Shown here: piece after piece, positions 10,829-21,530 of the stretch
Position numbering within the stretch: position 1 is the first letter of the stretch
Layout of the letters: every line of letters starts with the position of its first letter
DNA from: Pezizomycotina sp. ARF18
Taxonomy: Eukaryota > Ascomycota
NCBI GenBank assembly: GCA_002224055.1
Contig: AZLU01000126.1
Span: 1-30,374, forward strand
Length of the DNA: 30,374 nt
Direction of reading: 5' to 3'
Position numbers and translations under genes: made by a program
Notes under the pieces: model-generated
What the model saw: the letters and a program-made list of their open reading frames with translations, nothing else
What the model was told of the DNA's origin: nothing
Database searches by the model: none

Positions 10829-11330
10829 GCCGTGCCAGCTCGCATTGAGGTCCACACGAGCACTAGGAACCATTGTCAAATGGGTCTGTAACTGTGCTCT
10901 GTCGAAAATGCAATACTCCGTCAAATAAAACCAGTTAATGAACGCGTTTACTTGTAGTGCTTGCGAGTTTTTAACTTGATTCTTCGTCAACTTTGGAAAG
11001 CCGTTTACTTGTACCTAGCTACCACTGATTTTATCGCATTCAAACAACTATGTCCGTGTATAGAGCGAAAAAAAGCACATTAAGGGAAAGGATGATCTAG
11101 TTCAATCTGAAGTCATACTAAGCTTTTTCACATACTAAGACCGAACTGCGTGCTTACATATGAAATAAGAACTATCGCAAGCAGTTTAAACAGAAACGAC
11201 CCGCTCGCTCTTGCATTTTTTCCCCTGCGATGCTGTAACCACGTACTTACACTTACCTTAAGTTCCTTTCATGACACGTGGACTAGCCTGGGCTAGTGCC
11301 GCGCGATTCGCATCTGCTCCGGTTTGGGAC
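10829..11330. other. Spacer between two convergent 3' ends
   Basis: No gene or clear signal is seen. BTB-5 (plus) and the methyltransferase (minus) both end here, so the spacer should contain their 3' untranslated regions. A+T-rich pieces could serve as poly(A) signals, but none is distinctive. Confidence 0.45.
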
Positions 11331-12501
11331 TCAGGAAGCAGCTGCAACCGCCGCAGGCACAGGCGGCTTTTGCCCGTAGGTTATCAAGAAATTCATGTAC
11401 GCGTGAACCTTCTTGTTCTTCAACGACTTTTTGATCTCCGCTAGATATTTCTGTGTCTCCTCCTCCGTCTTCCCCAGCAGCTGCGTGTAAATAAACAGAC
11501 TCCACCCTTCGATCCCTGCAGTATATTAACCAAGAACATCGCGCCCAGCTGCTTCAGCTTTGGGTCCTTCGCCCACGGTCCGATGGGTACCTTGTACTTA
11601 TGCTGTATAATGTTCCGGAATCCAGCCTCTTCCATTTCGCCTTTGATGGTTTCATCGATGTACATCGATTTCTTGACCATGTTAAGTCCTTTTTGCATGC
11701 CTTCGAGCCACTGGAGAAGCGGCCAATCTTTGGGCACACTGCCGTCATCGGTGCAGACGCGGGGAACTTCGGAGAAGACTTCGAAGTAGCCGCCGGGTTT
11801 GAGACCTTCATGGCGTTCTTGCAGACGTTGGGCCAGGAGTCGACGAGGGCGTGCATGGCGCGAGCGTAGACGAAGTCCATGGAGCCTTTGGTCCAAGTCC
11901 AGTCGTTTTCAAGGTCGTCGATTTCGAATTTCACGTTGGGAGGAACCTGAGTAAAGCGTGGAGCCATTAGTACCTTGCCATTAATAAAATGTGAAAAAAA
12001 AAACTACGAATAAGGGTAAAAACGTATCCACAAAACAATAATAGTGTGACGTACCACGCAGGCTGGATAGGGCTTTGATCGAATCCGATAACCTCCGCAC
12101 TCGGATGCGCCTCCGCGAAATCAATAGCCCAAATACCGTCCCCTGCCCATATCTAAAACCCTGCGTGGTTTCTCTGGGATCGGCGACATGTATAATTTGT
12201 GCGGCTCGGATCCCTCTTTGTAGTCCGGGTCAGCATAAGACATGGCGCGCAAATACACGGAGTGCATCAGGTCCTCCGCATCCTGCTGGATCTCATCGTT
12301 GGGGATAAGGGAGTGGCGGCCGTCTGCGGTGGTGTGGTAGCGCCGACCGCAGACGAAGCGGTTGCGCTCGCGGGCCCAGGAGGAGCGCAGGGTGTCCGTT
12401 ATGGAACTGTTTTCGGAAGCGTAGAGGAATTCGTAGACGGAGTCGGCTTCGGAAGGGTCGGCGGAATCGGTGGTTTCGATGGCGGATTTAGGGGGCGACA
12501 T
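11331..12501 (-). pseudogene. LaeA-like SAM-dependent methyltransferase, frame-broken
   Basis: This is a class I methyltransferase of the fungal LaeA-like family, expected to transfer a methyl group from S-adenosylmethionine to an unknown substrate. The start MSPPKSAIE at 12501 follows the family's acidic N-terminus; an in-frame ATG at 12606 is less likely. In order: GRRYHTTADGRHSLIPNDE, EQ-type [31 protein letters not shown] (motif I), a shift, [20 protein letters not shown], an intron at 11947-12054, VPPNVKFEIDDLENDWTW, MDFVYARAMHALVDSWP, a shift, GLKPGGYFEVFSEVP, then a shift into LFIYTQLLGKTEEETQKYL and MNFLITYGQKPP near the C-terminus. No in-frame nonsense codon is seen inside conserved blocks; all breaks are indels. 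The motif I break removes the SAM-binding glycine loop if real. Confidence 0.85.
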
Positions 12502-13158
12502 TTTTAGGAGCGGGAAATCGAACGACGCGTGGTTATGAAAGATGGAGGGCTTCGTTTGGTGGTTGAAGACTGGTGTATCCGAGAACCGTTCCTTTGGGAT
12601 TTTCAAGAAGAATCATGATATTCGGACGATTTCTTTCCTTCTGTTTCAATTCAGCAGACTAAAGTAGGCGACCACGTTGTCAGGCAGGAAAAGGTGCATT
12701 TTTCGGTATGTTATATACCTACCTCCTTGAGAAATTTCAGGGGCTCGGTTGATTTTTCTGCATAAGCGGGTTCGCGCCATGGAGTTGAGGAATTGGAGTC
12801 CAATAAGCTTCCCGAAAAGGTTTCTTAAGCGACCCATCTTGCAGATAGTACGAGCCTTTCCTATTCCGAAGGTCATTGCACGTACTCGTTCACGAAGTTC
12901 TAGGACTTTCGTAGAGATAGCAGTGACAGGATTGGGATATTTTATTTGTGAGACAAGGATATAATATATGAATTAAGAATACAGGACTTAGCACTCAAGT
13001 GGAATCAATTCCATTAGGTTATCAAGTATGGAGAATAGAGCAAATCTAGTTTTATGAATATCTCTCAAGAAAGCTTATATCGTAAGTATCTCTACATGGT
13101 TTCTTCTAAATTTGTTTGAGACATATTACATAGCAAGGCGATCGCCATTCTTTTAATC
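12502..13158. other. Spacer upstream of the methyltransferase
   Basis: No gene is recognised. This holds the methyltransferase promoter on the minus strand and the BTB-6 3' end. Open frames of 70-76 codons on both strands near 12646-12964 show no motif. Confidence 0.45.
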
Positions 13159-14182
13159 TCAGCTAGCTAAAGGGGAATTCTCGCCGCTTTGCTTGGATAG
13201 TTCTGAGGAGCAGTCGACTGACTTGTATAAGGAGGTAATCAATGGTGCTGAGGATCTTCGGATGTATGTCAGCAGCTTGGCTTTCTCTTCCCTCAACTCG
13301 TTCCTCAGTTGTTGTTCAGATTCTGGAGCTCCTGTTCGTCAGGGTTAACGCTGTGTTTCGTTCCTGGACTTGCTTCACGCTCTTGTATAGGCTGCTGTTG
13401 AGCGCTTGCCGAAATAATGCCGGTTCGTCGCCTCTGAAAAGCGCTCCTCTGCCTGGTGTAATACGTGCTTCAAGTTCTTGATACTTTTGACGTGCTCCTT
13501 TCGCTGGTATGCAAGCTCGTTCTCCTTTTCAGCCAAACTAGCTTTCAGGACGTCCACATGTGCCTCCGGGATTTTTTTTAGCACTGTAGGAAATTCTTTA
13601 TCTTCGGCGTAAAGGGCGGCTAGATACATGCAACGGATCAAGTAAGGCCTCAAAAGGGCGTCACTACAAGGAGTGCCCCTATATACGGCACGCATGATTC
13701 TAGCAATCCCGGGTCTCCAGGTCGCGATCCTCGGCGCCGAGAACTTGATGAAGGCGAGAGGCTTGAGGTCCGGTATCAGGTATTTATCTGCCATGGCATA
13801 GACGCCAACGTTTAGCAGCTGTGCCGAAACAATGTCGCCGTTGGCGATGGACGTTTCGTCGTAATTGGCGGTGTATAGATACTCGATCATGAGAGCGACG
13901 TGTTGCGGATCGTCATCACGTAGTTCGACAATACGGTTTCTGCTTCCTTTAAGAAGGTTAGAGGGAGAAACTTATATATAAAGTAATGCGCAGAAAAGGG
14001 AAATGGGAACTAAATGATTTACTTTAAATGGCCTATCAAACATCCTCGAAAAATATTCTGACTGCACGCAAATGATGGCTGGTGGACGTTAAAGGTCTCC
14101 TTGCGACATTTAAGCTGAACATCGGAGTATTTGTAGTTTTGAGGAGAGACTCCAGTCCACTAGAAATCTTATTGCTCGCCAT
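13159..14182 (-). pseudogene. BTB/POZ coiled-coil protein BTB-6, frame-broken
   Basis: The start at 14182 gives MASNKISSGLESLLK, then a shift into YKYSDVQLKCRKETFNVHQ. Another shift gives ICVQSEYFSRMFDRPFK, ending at 14023. The intron is 13947-14022 (76 bp, GTAAAT..AAG). Exon 2 starts at 13946; after a one-base shift it reads RIVELRDDDPQHVALMIEYL, then a 171-codon frame with YDETSIANGD, VYAMADKYLIPDLKPLAF, IMRAVYRGTP, VLKKIPEAHVDVLKASLAEK and a long coiled coil (QAEERFSEATNRHY). A late frame, EQQLRNELREEKAKLLTYI, runs to a stop at 13159-13161. Unlike most paralogues I find no C-terminal pair of Cys motifs, so the tail may be replaced or lost. Confidence 0.78.
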
Positions 14183-14938
14183 TGCCGTGTACAACTGAGA
14201 GTGAAACAGAATTTTACGGCGGATTGAAATCTCATGAGTGCATGGTGGATGGAAGCTGGGCTTTCGCAGATGGGAAGTATTGTTATTAACGTTCTTGTTC
14301 TCGACACATTTTCTTTAAGTGAAAAAACATCTGAGGGCAAACAAAGAGGTCGGCATTGGCGACGGTGTAGTAGTACAAAGACACGTAGCCGCTGGAACCA
14401 TCTAAAGATAGCAAGTGGATTAAGTTCTAGAGCTAGATACGTATCCATTCTTCCATGTTATTCGACTGTGTTTAATTTATTGTCACGAACAGGCTTTATT
14501 GGCGATTATTTTCGAAGTTTCACTAATCTTTCAAACAGTCTTCGAAATGCTCAGTAAATTTGGTTCCCTGATGCGCTTGGTGGCCGCTAATAGGTGCTAG
14601 AAGCCATACACCCGAGGAATGATAGTCAGGAAACTAAATCATATGATGCTGTTTGCTTCTATTAAAATTCTCCTAAATCTTCCCGATTTGCTTCCAACAA
14701 GAGTAATACATATACCACACAATAGAAATAGTAATAATATAGGACTCGTGATGATACAAAGGATAAGCCTAAGGATTCGGCGAGCGAGGCACACCATTTA
14801 AGGTCCATATGGCGCGGCATCGATGGCCGGGATATGCTCTAGCTATACATATAATGAATGATATGAGATCGACAAATAATGTTCAATGTCGGCGCGGGGA
14901 AAGCTTCCGAAACTCCTGTCTTTGAGCTCGTGTGCTTG
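14183..14938. other. Spacer upstream of BTB-6
   Basis: No gene is recognised. Overlapping frames on both strands at 14110-14557 have no family motif, and the minus-strand one is partly the BTB-6 exon 1 in a wrong frame. The remainder is AT-rich. Confidence 0.4.
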
Positions 14939-15266
14939 TTAGAGCACCTTCGTTTCTTTCTCTGAATCCGCACGCGTTTTCGAACGGGCCTGGCGGGCGT
15001 GAGCTTCGCGCGCCCTGGCCTTCGTCGCCTTCAACTGGGCTTTTAGTCTCCTGTTTGTGGCAAGGAGATGGTCTTTCTGTTCCTCGAACGCTGCCGCCTT
15101 TACTTTCGGTGCTTCAATCGTGGCATTCGTCTCATCTGTGAGTTCTCCAATATCCCGTTTAGCATGGTTGAGTTTCACGCTAAGGCGAACTTTTCGTCTT
15201 CAAGTTCCAGTATTTCCTCCTCCATCTTGCGGCCGTCTTCTTTCTGAGCAGGAAGATGCAAAAGAA
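14939..15266 (-). pseudogene. Coiled-coil protein remnant
   Basis: Two consecutive minus-strand frames give one continuous charged helix. The first reads QKEDGRKMEEEILELEDEK and meets a TGA. The next, from 15178, reads KLNHAKRDIGELTDETNATI and AAAFEEQKDHLLATNRRLKA and ends at TAA (14939-14941) after an Arg/Ala/Lys-rich stretch. The Leu spacing and alternating charge suit a coiled coil. It lies between BTB-6 and BTB-7 in the same orientation, so it may be the C-terminal part of another BTB-coiled-coil gene whose BTB domain is gone. No BTB or Cys motif is seen, so that link is inference. Confidence 0.45.
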
Positions 15267-15574
15267 TGTAATGATCCGGTAGAAGCGCCACTCTGAGCTT
15301 CCCACTTAGCCTCGTTTACGACAATGAAGTTATAAACTAGATGTATCTTACTATTGTATGAAAATTTGGAACTAGGAGGGAGTTCACTCATAGTTGGATC
15401 TGGTAACTGTTTTTTATTTCTTCCTTAGTGATACATCGGATTCGCGTGTCGCTTTGAGCGGGCCTATAACTTCGAATAAATGAAAGCATTAGGCGCATTT
15501 GTAAGTGTTCTTCGAATATATAAAACGTTTGGTAAACGGATCCACCAAAGCATCAAGTTCCTCGTCCACTTGAT
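15267..15574. other. Spacer downstream of BTB-7
   Basis: About 300 bases without a recognised gene. They would contain the 3' end of BTB-7 transcripts and any missing 5' part of the coiled-coil remnant. Confidence 0.4.
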
Positions 15575-16682
15575 CTAGCTGCGGTGTCTAGTCTGGCACA
15601 CCTGGCAGCGTGCAATAATGATGTCTCTATCGTAGCTACTTTCACTACTGTCAAAGTCAAGTCTAAATTCTGCATTACATGCCGTGTGCCTGCAGGCATC
15701 GAAGTTGGTAAAGTGATCTGCCAACCTTTTCCACCTAGCCCTTCCCGTTTCGTCCGCAAGCTTAGCCCTATCCACTAGTACCTTATTTTCCTCCTCGAGA
15801 CGGGAGTTATCCTCCGCAAGCTTATCCCTTTCCGCGTTCGAATTCTCCAAAGCTTGCCTCAGCTGAACTAGGGCGATTTCTTTGCCGGATAGGGATTCCT
15901 GAAGAATGTCGAGGCGGGCATCCGGCAATTCGAACAAAGCTCTATGAAAATCCTCACCCTGAAGCTCCTCTTGGTGATCGACGCAGATGGTAACCAGGGA
16001 ATTACGGAGACCGCGGTCGCTCTGGGGCGTGGTAGTGTAGACGGCGCGGAGTACCTCGATAATGCTGTCGGCGCTCGCCCATTCGTTAATAGGACGGCTT
16101 CTGAACTTTTCGACGGCGAGATGCTTGAGTTCGGGGATGATGTACTTCTCCGCCAGAGCGTAAACGGCAACGTTGGTGAGCTGGGCTCCCAGGGCAGCGG
16201 CTGGGCGGAGAAAATTTCGTTGTTTGACTCCGTTGGTGTATTGTTTGTCTCTTCTGCTCCTGTTTGGATCTCTTCGCCGTCAGGCGCGGAATTTTCTCCA
16301 TCTCCGCTCAGGTGGAGTTGGGCGATCGTATTGTCGATGAGCTCGGTATCTTCGTTTTCGTCTGGTGACTCGTCGCCGTAATCGAACTTATAAAGGTAGT
16401 CGAGAACGAGGCTGACAATACGCGGCTCATCGTCGTGGAGCTCGACGACGGCTTCCTTCGCCTCCTGGATGACATTTAGCATGTATATATACGAAACCAT
16501 TAGAGATGAGTTTCAATTACCTTGAACGCGCCACTGCAGAGCTTCGCGAAGAACACAGACTGAGTGGCGACGATCGCCCGGTGAGCGTTGAAGACCTTAT
16601 CGCCGCATACTATTTTTAGATCAGAAAATTCGCCAGAGCCTCGCAGGCCGGCCAGACCGTCGGGGACGTTGTATTTTGGCAT
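15575..16682 (-). pseudogene. BTB/POZ coiled-coil Cys4 protein BTB-7, nearly intact
   Basis: This is the best preserved copy and the best template for the family. Exon 1 (16682-16521) reads MPKYNVPDGLAGLRGSGEF, SDLKIVCGDKVFNAHRAIV and VFFAKLCSGAFK. The intron is 16465-16520 (56 bp, GTAATT..CAG). Exon 2 starts EAKEAVVELHDDEPRIVSLV, passes an acidic linker (DESPDENEDTELI) and meets a single frame change near 16200-16260. It then runs open to the stop at 15575: LTNVAVYALAEKYIIPELK, IIEVLRAVYTTTPQSDRGLR, FELPDARLDILQESLSGKE, a coiled coil (ERDKLAEDNSRLEEENKVL), then DACRHTACNAEFRLD and IIIARCQVCQTRHRS. The C-terminal C-x4-C and C-x2-C pairs suggest a small zinc-binding unit. One indel in 1.1 kb could be a sequence error, so this gene may be functional. 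No GT-AG pair fits a second intron at the break. Confidence 0.88.
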
Positions 16683-17683
16683 AGCTAGGTATCGCTGTAC
16701 AGTCCGAGTCAAGTTACTACCGGTAGATATTTGCAATATCCGATATCGAGGCTGAGTTTGATTCTTGATATTGCAAAACCGGTCTTTGTATACGTGCCGG
16801 TGTCTGTTGCTTTGTTTTTGGAGGTGAGGTGGAATATCTCGCCTCAGATTTTATAGATTTATATATTACAGTCACGTGACAAAAGAGATTGGACACGAAA
16901 TCAAAAAGTGGGTCAACTAAAAATAGCAACTATATCAAACATCGATATATATATAATCTCATAATATATAAAAATTGTAATTGAATATCTTGGTATTGAA
17001 GGAATCGAATTCTATAAAACTAAAAATATAACCTGGCTAAATATAAATACATGATAATTATCGATGCGTTGACCTCCCATGGTGAAGTGAAAAGGCGGGA
17101 AAATATAGAGGAATAATAAGGAGGAAACATTTAGGGTCGTTATTTTGTATAATTTGAGGTTCGTGACCCACTTTGGGTTAGTATACAGAGCGGCCGCAGA
17201 GAAACAAAGTCAATTTCTGGCATTATCATGTTTGTCCTCTAAATTTCATCGAAGATGGAACCGACCTGTATAAGGACATTCATTTAAGGGATTCGTATAA
17301 ATACCGGACTATATATCCGGCCCAAATCTTTCCAAATAGCCCCACTCAGGTATACATAATATCTCGGTTAACCGGTCATCTCTTTTGATTGCTTCCAAGT
17401 TCCCCGCTAGGATGATGTAGTTCTCCGTCAACATTATGATAGCATTGTTACAAGAGCTCTGAGAAGCTCGGGCAGCAAGACGACGTTATATTGGAATATA
17501 TAAATTTCTTCGCGCGGAAGATCGAGGATTCATGTACAGACGGATAGCATGTTAAAATACAAGAAATCAAATAAAGCAATAAAATAAGAAAAAAAAAAAA
17601 AAAAAAAAAAAAAACATCCAATGTATAGATTAAATACATTTTGAATACCAATATACCCAGGCAAAGAATAAACAGATAAATAC
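16683..17683. other. AT-rich spacer
   Basis: No gene is recognised. It contains the BTB-7 promoter on the minus strand, TA-rich sequence at 16935-16980, a short palindromic CCGGACTATATATCCGG near 17304-17320, and a long A tract. Frames at 17448-17793 are hydrophobic only because they read the A tract as Phe. Confidence 0.5.
17589..17614. repeat. A26 homopolymer tract
   Basis: Twenty-six A on the plus strand. It lies 70 bp beyond the stop of the minus-strand Cys-rich gene but has the wrong polarity for its poly(A) tail. Confidence 0.85.
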
Positions 17684-19769
17684 CTATACTTTCTGGTGCA
17701 TTTCTCCCTCACATGAACATTTGATATTAACATCAAGAAGCTCAGCAGGGAGTTTACCTTCACAGAACATCCACTGGAAAGCTCTGTGTACATGTATTAT
17801 GAGGTTCGAGCTTTCCGGGCATAGTCGCTCAATATCTCCGTTTGCTAATGAGCACCGCCGGCTGGGATCCTTTTCGAGACAATTGCATCGCGTACTACAT
17901 TCGGTAGCGTAGTGGGAAGCAGGGTAGGTGTTGTGGGGCTCTAGCACTATGCAAGTCGGCTGTTTGGGTGCGGTCTGGAGGAGTTGGGTTTGGTCGGTAT
18001 GTGTATTAACCTTAGGATTTTGGGGCGTGTTAGCCTTTGCACTTGGAACTTCTCGTGGCCGTCATCAGGCGGAACCGCATAGCCGGACGAGTCGCCAGGG
18101 ACATGAGCGGTTGCGGCGTTGTTCCTGCTGGATGAAACGGCGTTATTATGGTCGAGAGGACCCGGGTTAGCATGCGCGTGTTGTTGCAACGACTTCTCGA
18201 TTGTCTGCTTTCTCCTCGGCTGTTGTTGTTTCTCGACCTTTTGCGGCTTATGAGAACCTAGGTTCTTGTTTGTCTTTGGCGCTTTCTCGTGAACTTTCGC
18301 GGCGTTGCCATGCGATGAGGTTGCATTTCCGTCGAGTGATCCAACGTGTCCGGGTGAATTTCCGTAAGTTTGGGAGTAACTGCCGGATGGTCCGGGAGTA
18401 ATAGCAGCCAGACCATCTTCATCGAGCATCACGAAATCGTTGTCTAGAAGGCTTCCGTGAGTTTGAACGTGACTACCGGGGACCGATAAATGGAAAGTGA
18501 CCGGACTATCGGCATCGAGCATGGCGACATCGTGGACCGGGGAGGCATAATTTTGCGGTGAGGACGCCTTAGCAGGCTTGTGAGCTGATTTTCCGGCGTA
18601 AGCACCGTGACTATCTTGCGGCGTAGTACCTGGACTGGGACCAGCAGCGTACCGTCGGAGCCTTCGCCATTCGAACCGGCTCTAGCTTCCTTGGGATGAC
18701 ATCCACATCCCGCAGACTCGATGCAGAGCCGGACGTATTCATCCAAATCTTTAGAATAGTCGGAAAGCGCATTTTTGAGAGGTTTCGAGGGGTTCCCACA
18801 ACCTCTCAACGACCTATAAAGGGTTCTTCCTAAAATCTACCTCTTTCGGGGGGACCCGGGTTTGAGAGGCGCAAGCACAGCTTCCCTGCAGAGTTTGAGC
18901 GAGTCATGGCCATCTTTTATGACTGTCGCCGTATTTGCGTTGCATTTGAGGACTCTTTCCTCAGCCGGCACACAAGCGCAGTCACCCCCCTCCTAGCCTA
19001 TCCGCCGGCAAAACCCGTTCGCGATCTTCCCCAACACCCTATAGAGATCTGAACCGCCTTTCTTGGTGTTTCGGTCCTGTCCCGTAGTTTCTGAAATGGA
19101 GAAGGTGTTGATTCTCTGGCACAATCCTCGATGAAAACGTTCTCGTCGTTCCATCCCCGGCTTTAGAGTTGGTTCGGTATTTCCTGTCGGTGCAGGTACA
19201 GGCACCACACATTGCTGCGAACGTACCTTTACATTCAACCTTGAACCTACTATTCTTATTATTTCTAGGTTTATGTTCCGGCGCAGCCACCTGTGTCCAA
19301 GTAGATCCCAGACACATACAACCACCCTGTCGTGGATCTCGGCACCAATGATTAAGGTCGGTCGATTTACCCGGGCCCCGCCCTCCCTTGTCGCTCCTCG
19401 AGCACTCAAGGACGCCATGGCGGCACTCGCAATTTCGGGAGCAATATCTCCTCCCATCCTTACTTTTGTCCGAACCAACACAATGGCCATTGCGGATTTA
19501 GGAGGAGCAAGAGAGACTCCCTTGTACTCATCATCTTCCACTAGATGGAGAAACTGTTGAGGCAGCGGTTCGGACTGTTTTTGTGAGAAGCGGGTCTGCG
19601 AGGAGCGGGTCTGTATCAGCATCGGTAGGATTCGATTCTTTGAGAATTTGTCGGTCCGGGTCCGTAGATGAGAAACTGAGTTATGTTTTCGGGGCGGTGT
19701 GGCAAGAACGCATGATAAATCGGAGGAGATCAAGAAAAAAGAATACGATGAAAGAGGTAATAGATCCAT
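17684..19769 (-). pseudogene. Secreted multi-module cysteine-rich protein, frame-broken
   Basis: The start at 19769 (MDLLPLSSYSFFLISSDLS, then CVLATPP) resembles a signal peptide with cleavage near Val-Leu-Ala. Then come modules of the form C-x(7-25)-C-x(2-10)-C-x-C, across several frames: GRRYCSRNCECRHG; VLECSRS..NHWCRDPRQGGCMC; FKVECKGTFAAMCGACTC; GFCRRIG-stop-EGGDCACV; VLKCNAN..LKLCREACAC; RLCIESAGCGCHPKEA; and, after a long linker, PTCIVLE..TECSTRCNC and RRCSLAN..IKCSC. The linker (about 17990-18640) is rich in Ser, Gly, His, Asn and Gln and has an internal duplication around VAMLDADSPV and FVMLDEDGLA. The Cys spacing suggests repeated disulfide-bonded units. I recognise no named family. 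About six frame changes and one in-frame stop near 18990 occur. Confidence 0.68.
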
Positions 19770-20219
19770 GGTAAAGTGAATAGAGCGCAAGATACATCTC
19801 AATAAACCTGAAGGGATAACCACAAGATGTTCGTTGGCCGGACGATTTTTGAGAATTTTAGCCAAAAGACTCGGAGAATTCGAAAGCGAATACAATCAGG
19901 GAAAAGAAAAAGCAACAAGGTAAAGGACTACCCAACGACTTTATGGCTTTCCAAGCAAGGAGGACCTATATCCAGGATTTGGAGGCAGGGTAGAGTGCTA
20001 TATATAGACGTGGACTTCATAGTTTTCTAACGGGCTGGCTAACTATCCGCCGGAGCTAATTTAGTCGTTGTTAACTGAGACCTGTATCTTAATGGAGGAT
20101 AAACTTGAAGCCTACTTACGCTAGAGGTCTTTAACGGTTGCGGTAACGAAATTTAAAGAGGATATAAAGAAAAGAGGGAGAACAACGAACTCGAGAAGAC
20201 AGGCAAAGAAAGAAACACA
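19770..20219. other. Spacer between Cys-rich gene and NACHT gene
   Basis: No gene is recognised. This holds the promoter side of the Cys-rich gene and the poorly defined 3' end of the NACHT gene, both on the minus strand. A TATATATA stretch lies near 20000. Confidence 0.45.
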
Positions 20220-21530
20220 TGAACACGAATTCCCAATGGAGGTCTAGTTCAATTAATACATTGATTTTGCTTGAGAGCCATTCGATATCTTGTTTGGTTA
20301 ACCGCCGCGAACGGATGTTGGTGGTAGACGGCCGTTATACCTGCGGCGCCAATAAAGCGGTATCTTCCGTTACACAAATCAACTCAGATATTATACCTTC
20401 CCAATCTTCATCCGTACAAATTAATCTTAATGTACATGTACAATGGATCCCATGCACCAACATTTCCTCGCAAAAGTTTCCTCTTGCAAACATAAGGTTC
20501 CAGTTCCTGGGTAACAAATACTGCTATTCGCTTGTATTATCGTCAGGCTGGATACAATGAAATAGGCTACTTTCGAGTTGAAGCAGAATATCGTCCTCAT
20601 TTCTGCTCGACACAAAATCTTGATTACAGCATCCGAACGTCTCGCCATGTCCTGCAAGCTGTCCAAAACACACCGTCTCGCGGATTGCTATAGCCCATCA
20701 AGAGCATCAATGATAACGGTGATCTGCGGGTGAATCACTGCTAGGTCATAGATTATTTCGACGCATTCGCTAGACTCTCATTGACCTGACGTGAACCCTC
20801 GGCTTGAGTGTTTCTTGTATTCCGCCACTATTGAGGGCTGATTTCCATTTTCTATGTTGAGGGAACTCGCATCCAGGAAAGCTGCCTTAGCAACGAGCGA
20901 AATATTTCCGCTGGATCTCTCCTTACAGACTCGTTCCTATCGCAGTAGAAGTACGCAATCGCCTGTTGATCCTCTGCAGGGCCTCGACTTTCGTATTTCA
21001 AGCAAGTCGTCTATCATGGAAGACCTTCGGGTTTATAAGGCTGATTAGTACATACATCCCGGAAGGAATTTTGATGCCGTCGATTGACATACACAAGTTT
21101 TGTTCTGCCTCTCCAAGCTATTTCCTCGAAATTGTGATTAGACTCTCCGCCCAAGCATGATGATGTGACGGCGAATAGCGCTCTACTTACGATCTCCGCG
21201 TAGCCATAATATTCCAGAAGCACTAGCGTGCCGCCAATCGAGATACTTTTCGCTTCCCAACAACCATGTACACGTCCCCGGCGTTCTTCACGCTTTTGCA
21301 TGTTTATGGTGCCTCTCAAATTCAATAGTGGAAAGCCAACGTAAGATGTCTTCCGCTTCGTCTTTTGTGGAGGATGCCGTTAGTAGTTTGTTTCACGTCT
21401 AGAATTCAAGAGGTACTTGCCTTCATTTTGTAAAATTGTCGCGTTGATCTGAGTATTATTGTTCCCGTCGACGCGATTGCCAATCACATTAGATGTAAAG
21501 GCCGTTCGACTGTTGATCGCGACGGGTGTG
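20220..21530 (-). pseudogene. NACHT-domain (NLR-type) protein, truncated and broken
   Basis: This matches fungal STAND/NLR proteins, ATP-dependent switches used in non-self recognition. In order: NNNTQINATILQ; a GC-AG intron at 21362-21420; DEAEDILRWLSTIEFERHH; a TGA at 21288-21290; TPGTCTWLLGSEKYLDWR and GILWLRGD; a GTAAGT intron (21118-21190); the P-loop region GDPWRGRT after splicing; an intron at 21025-21092 with GTATGT and TACTAAT; VSSMIDDLLEI; GPAEDQQAIAYFYCDRNESV; RRDPAEIFRSLLRQLS; IVAEYKKHSSRGFTSG; the Walker B-like ITVIIDALDGL; FVSSRNEDDILLQLES; and TQELEPYVCKRKLLRG. The P-loop Lys is Arg. No ankyrin, TPR or WD repeats follow, so the sensor part is missing; the 3' limit is approximate. 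Several stops and shifts mark a pseudogene. Confidence 0.85.

Noticed and set aside
17448-17793. Minus-strand frames with a long Phe run
   Set aside because: The Phe run is the A26 tract read in antisense.
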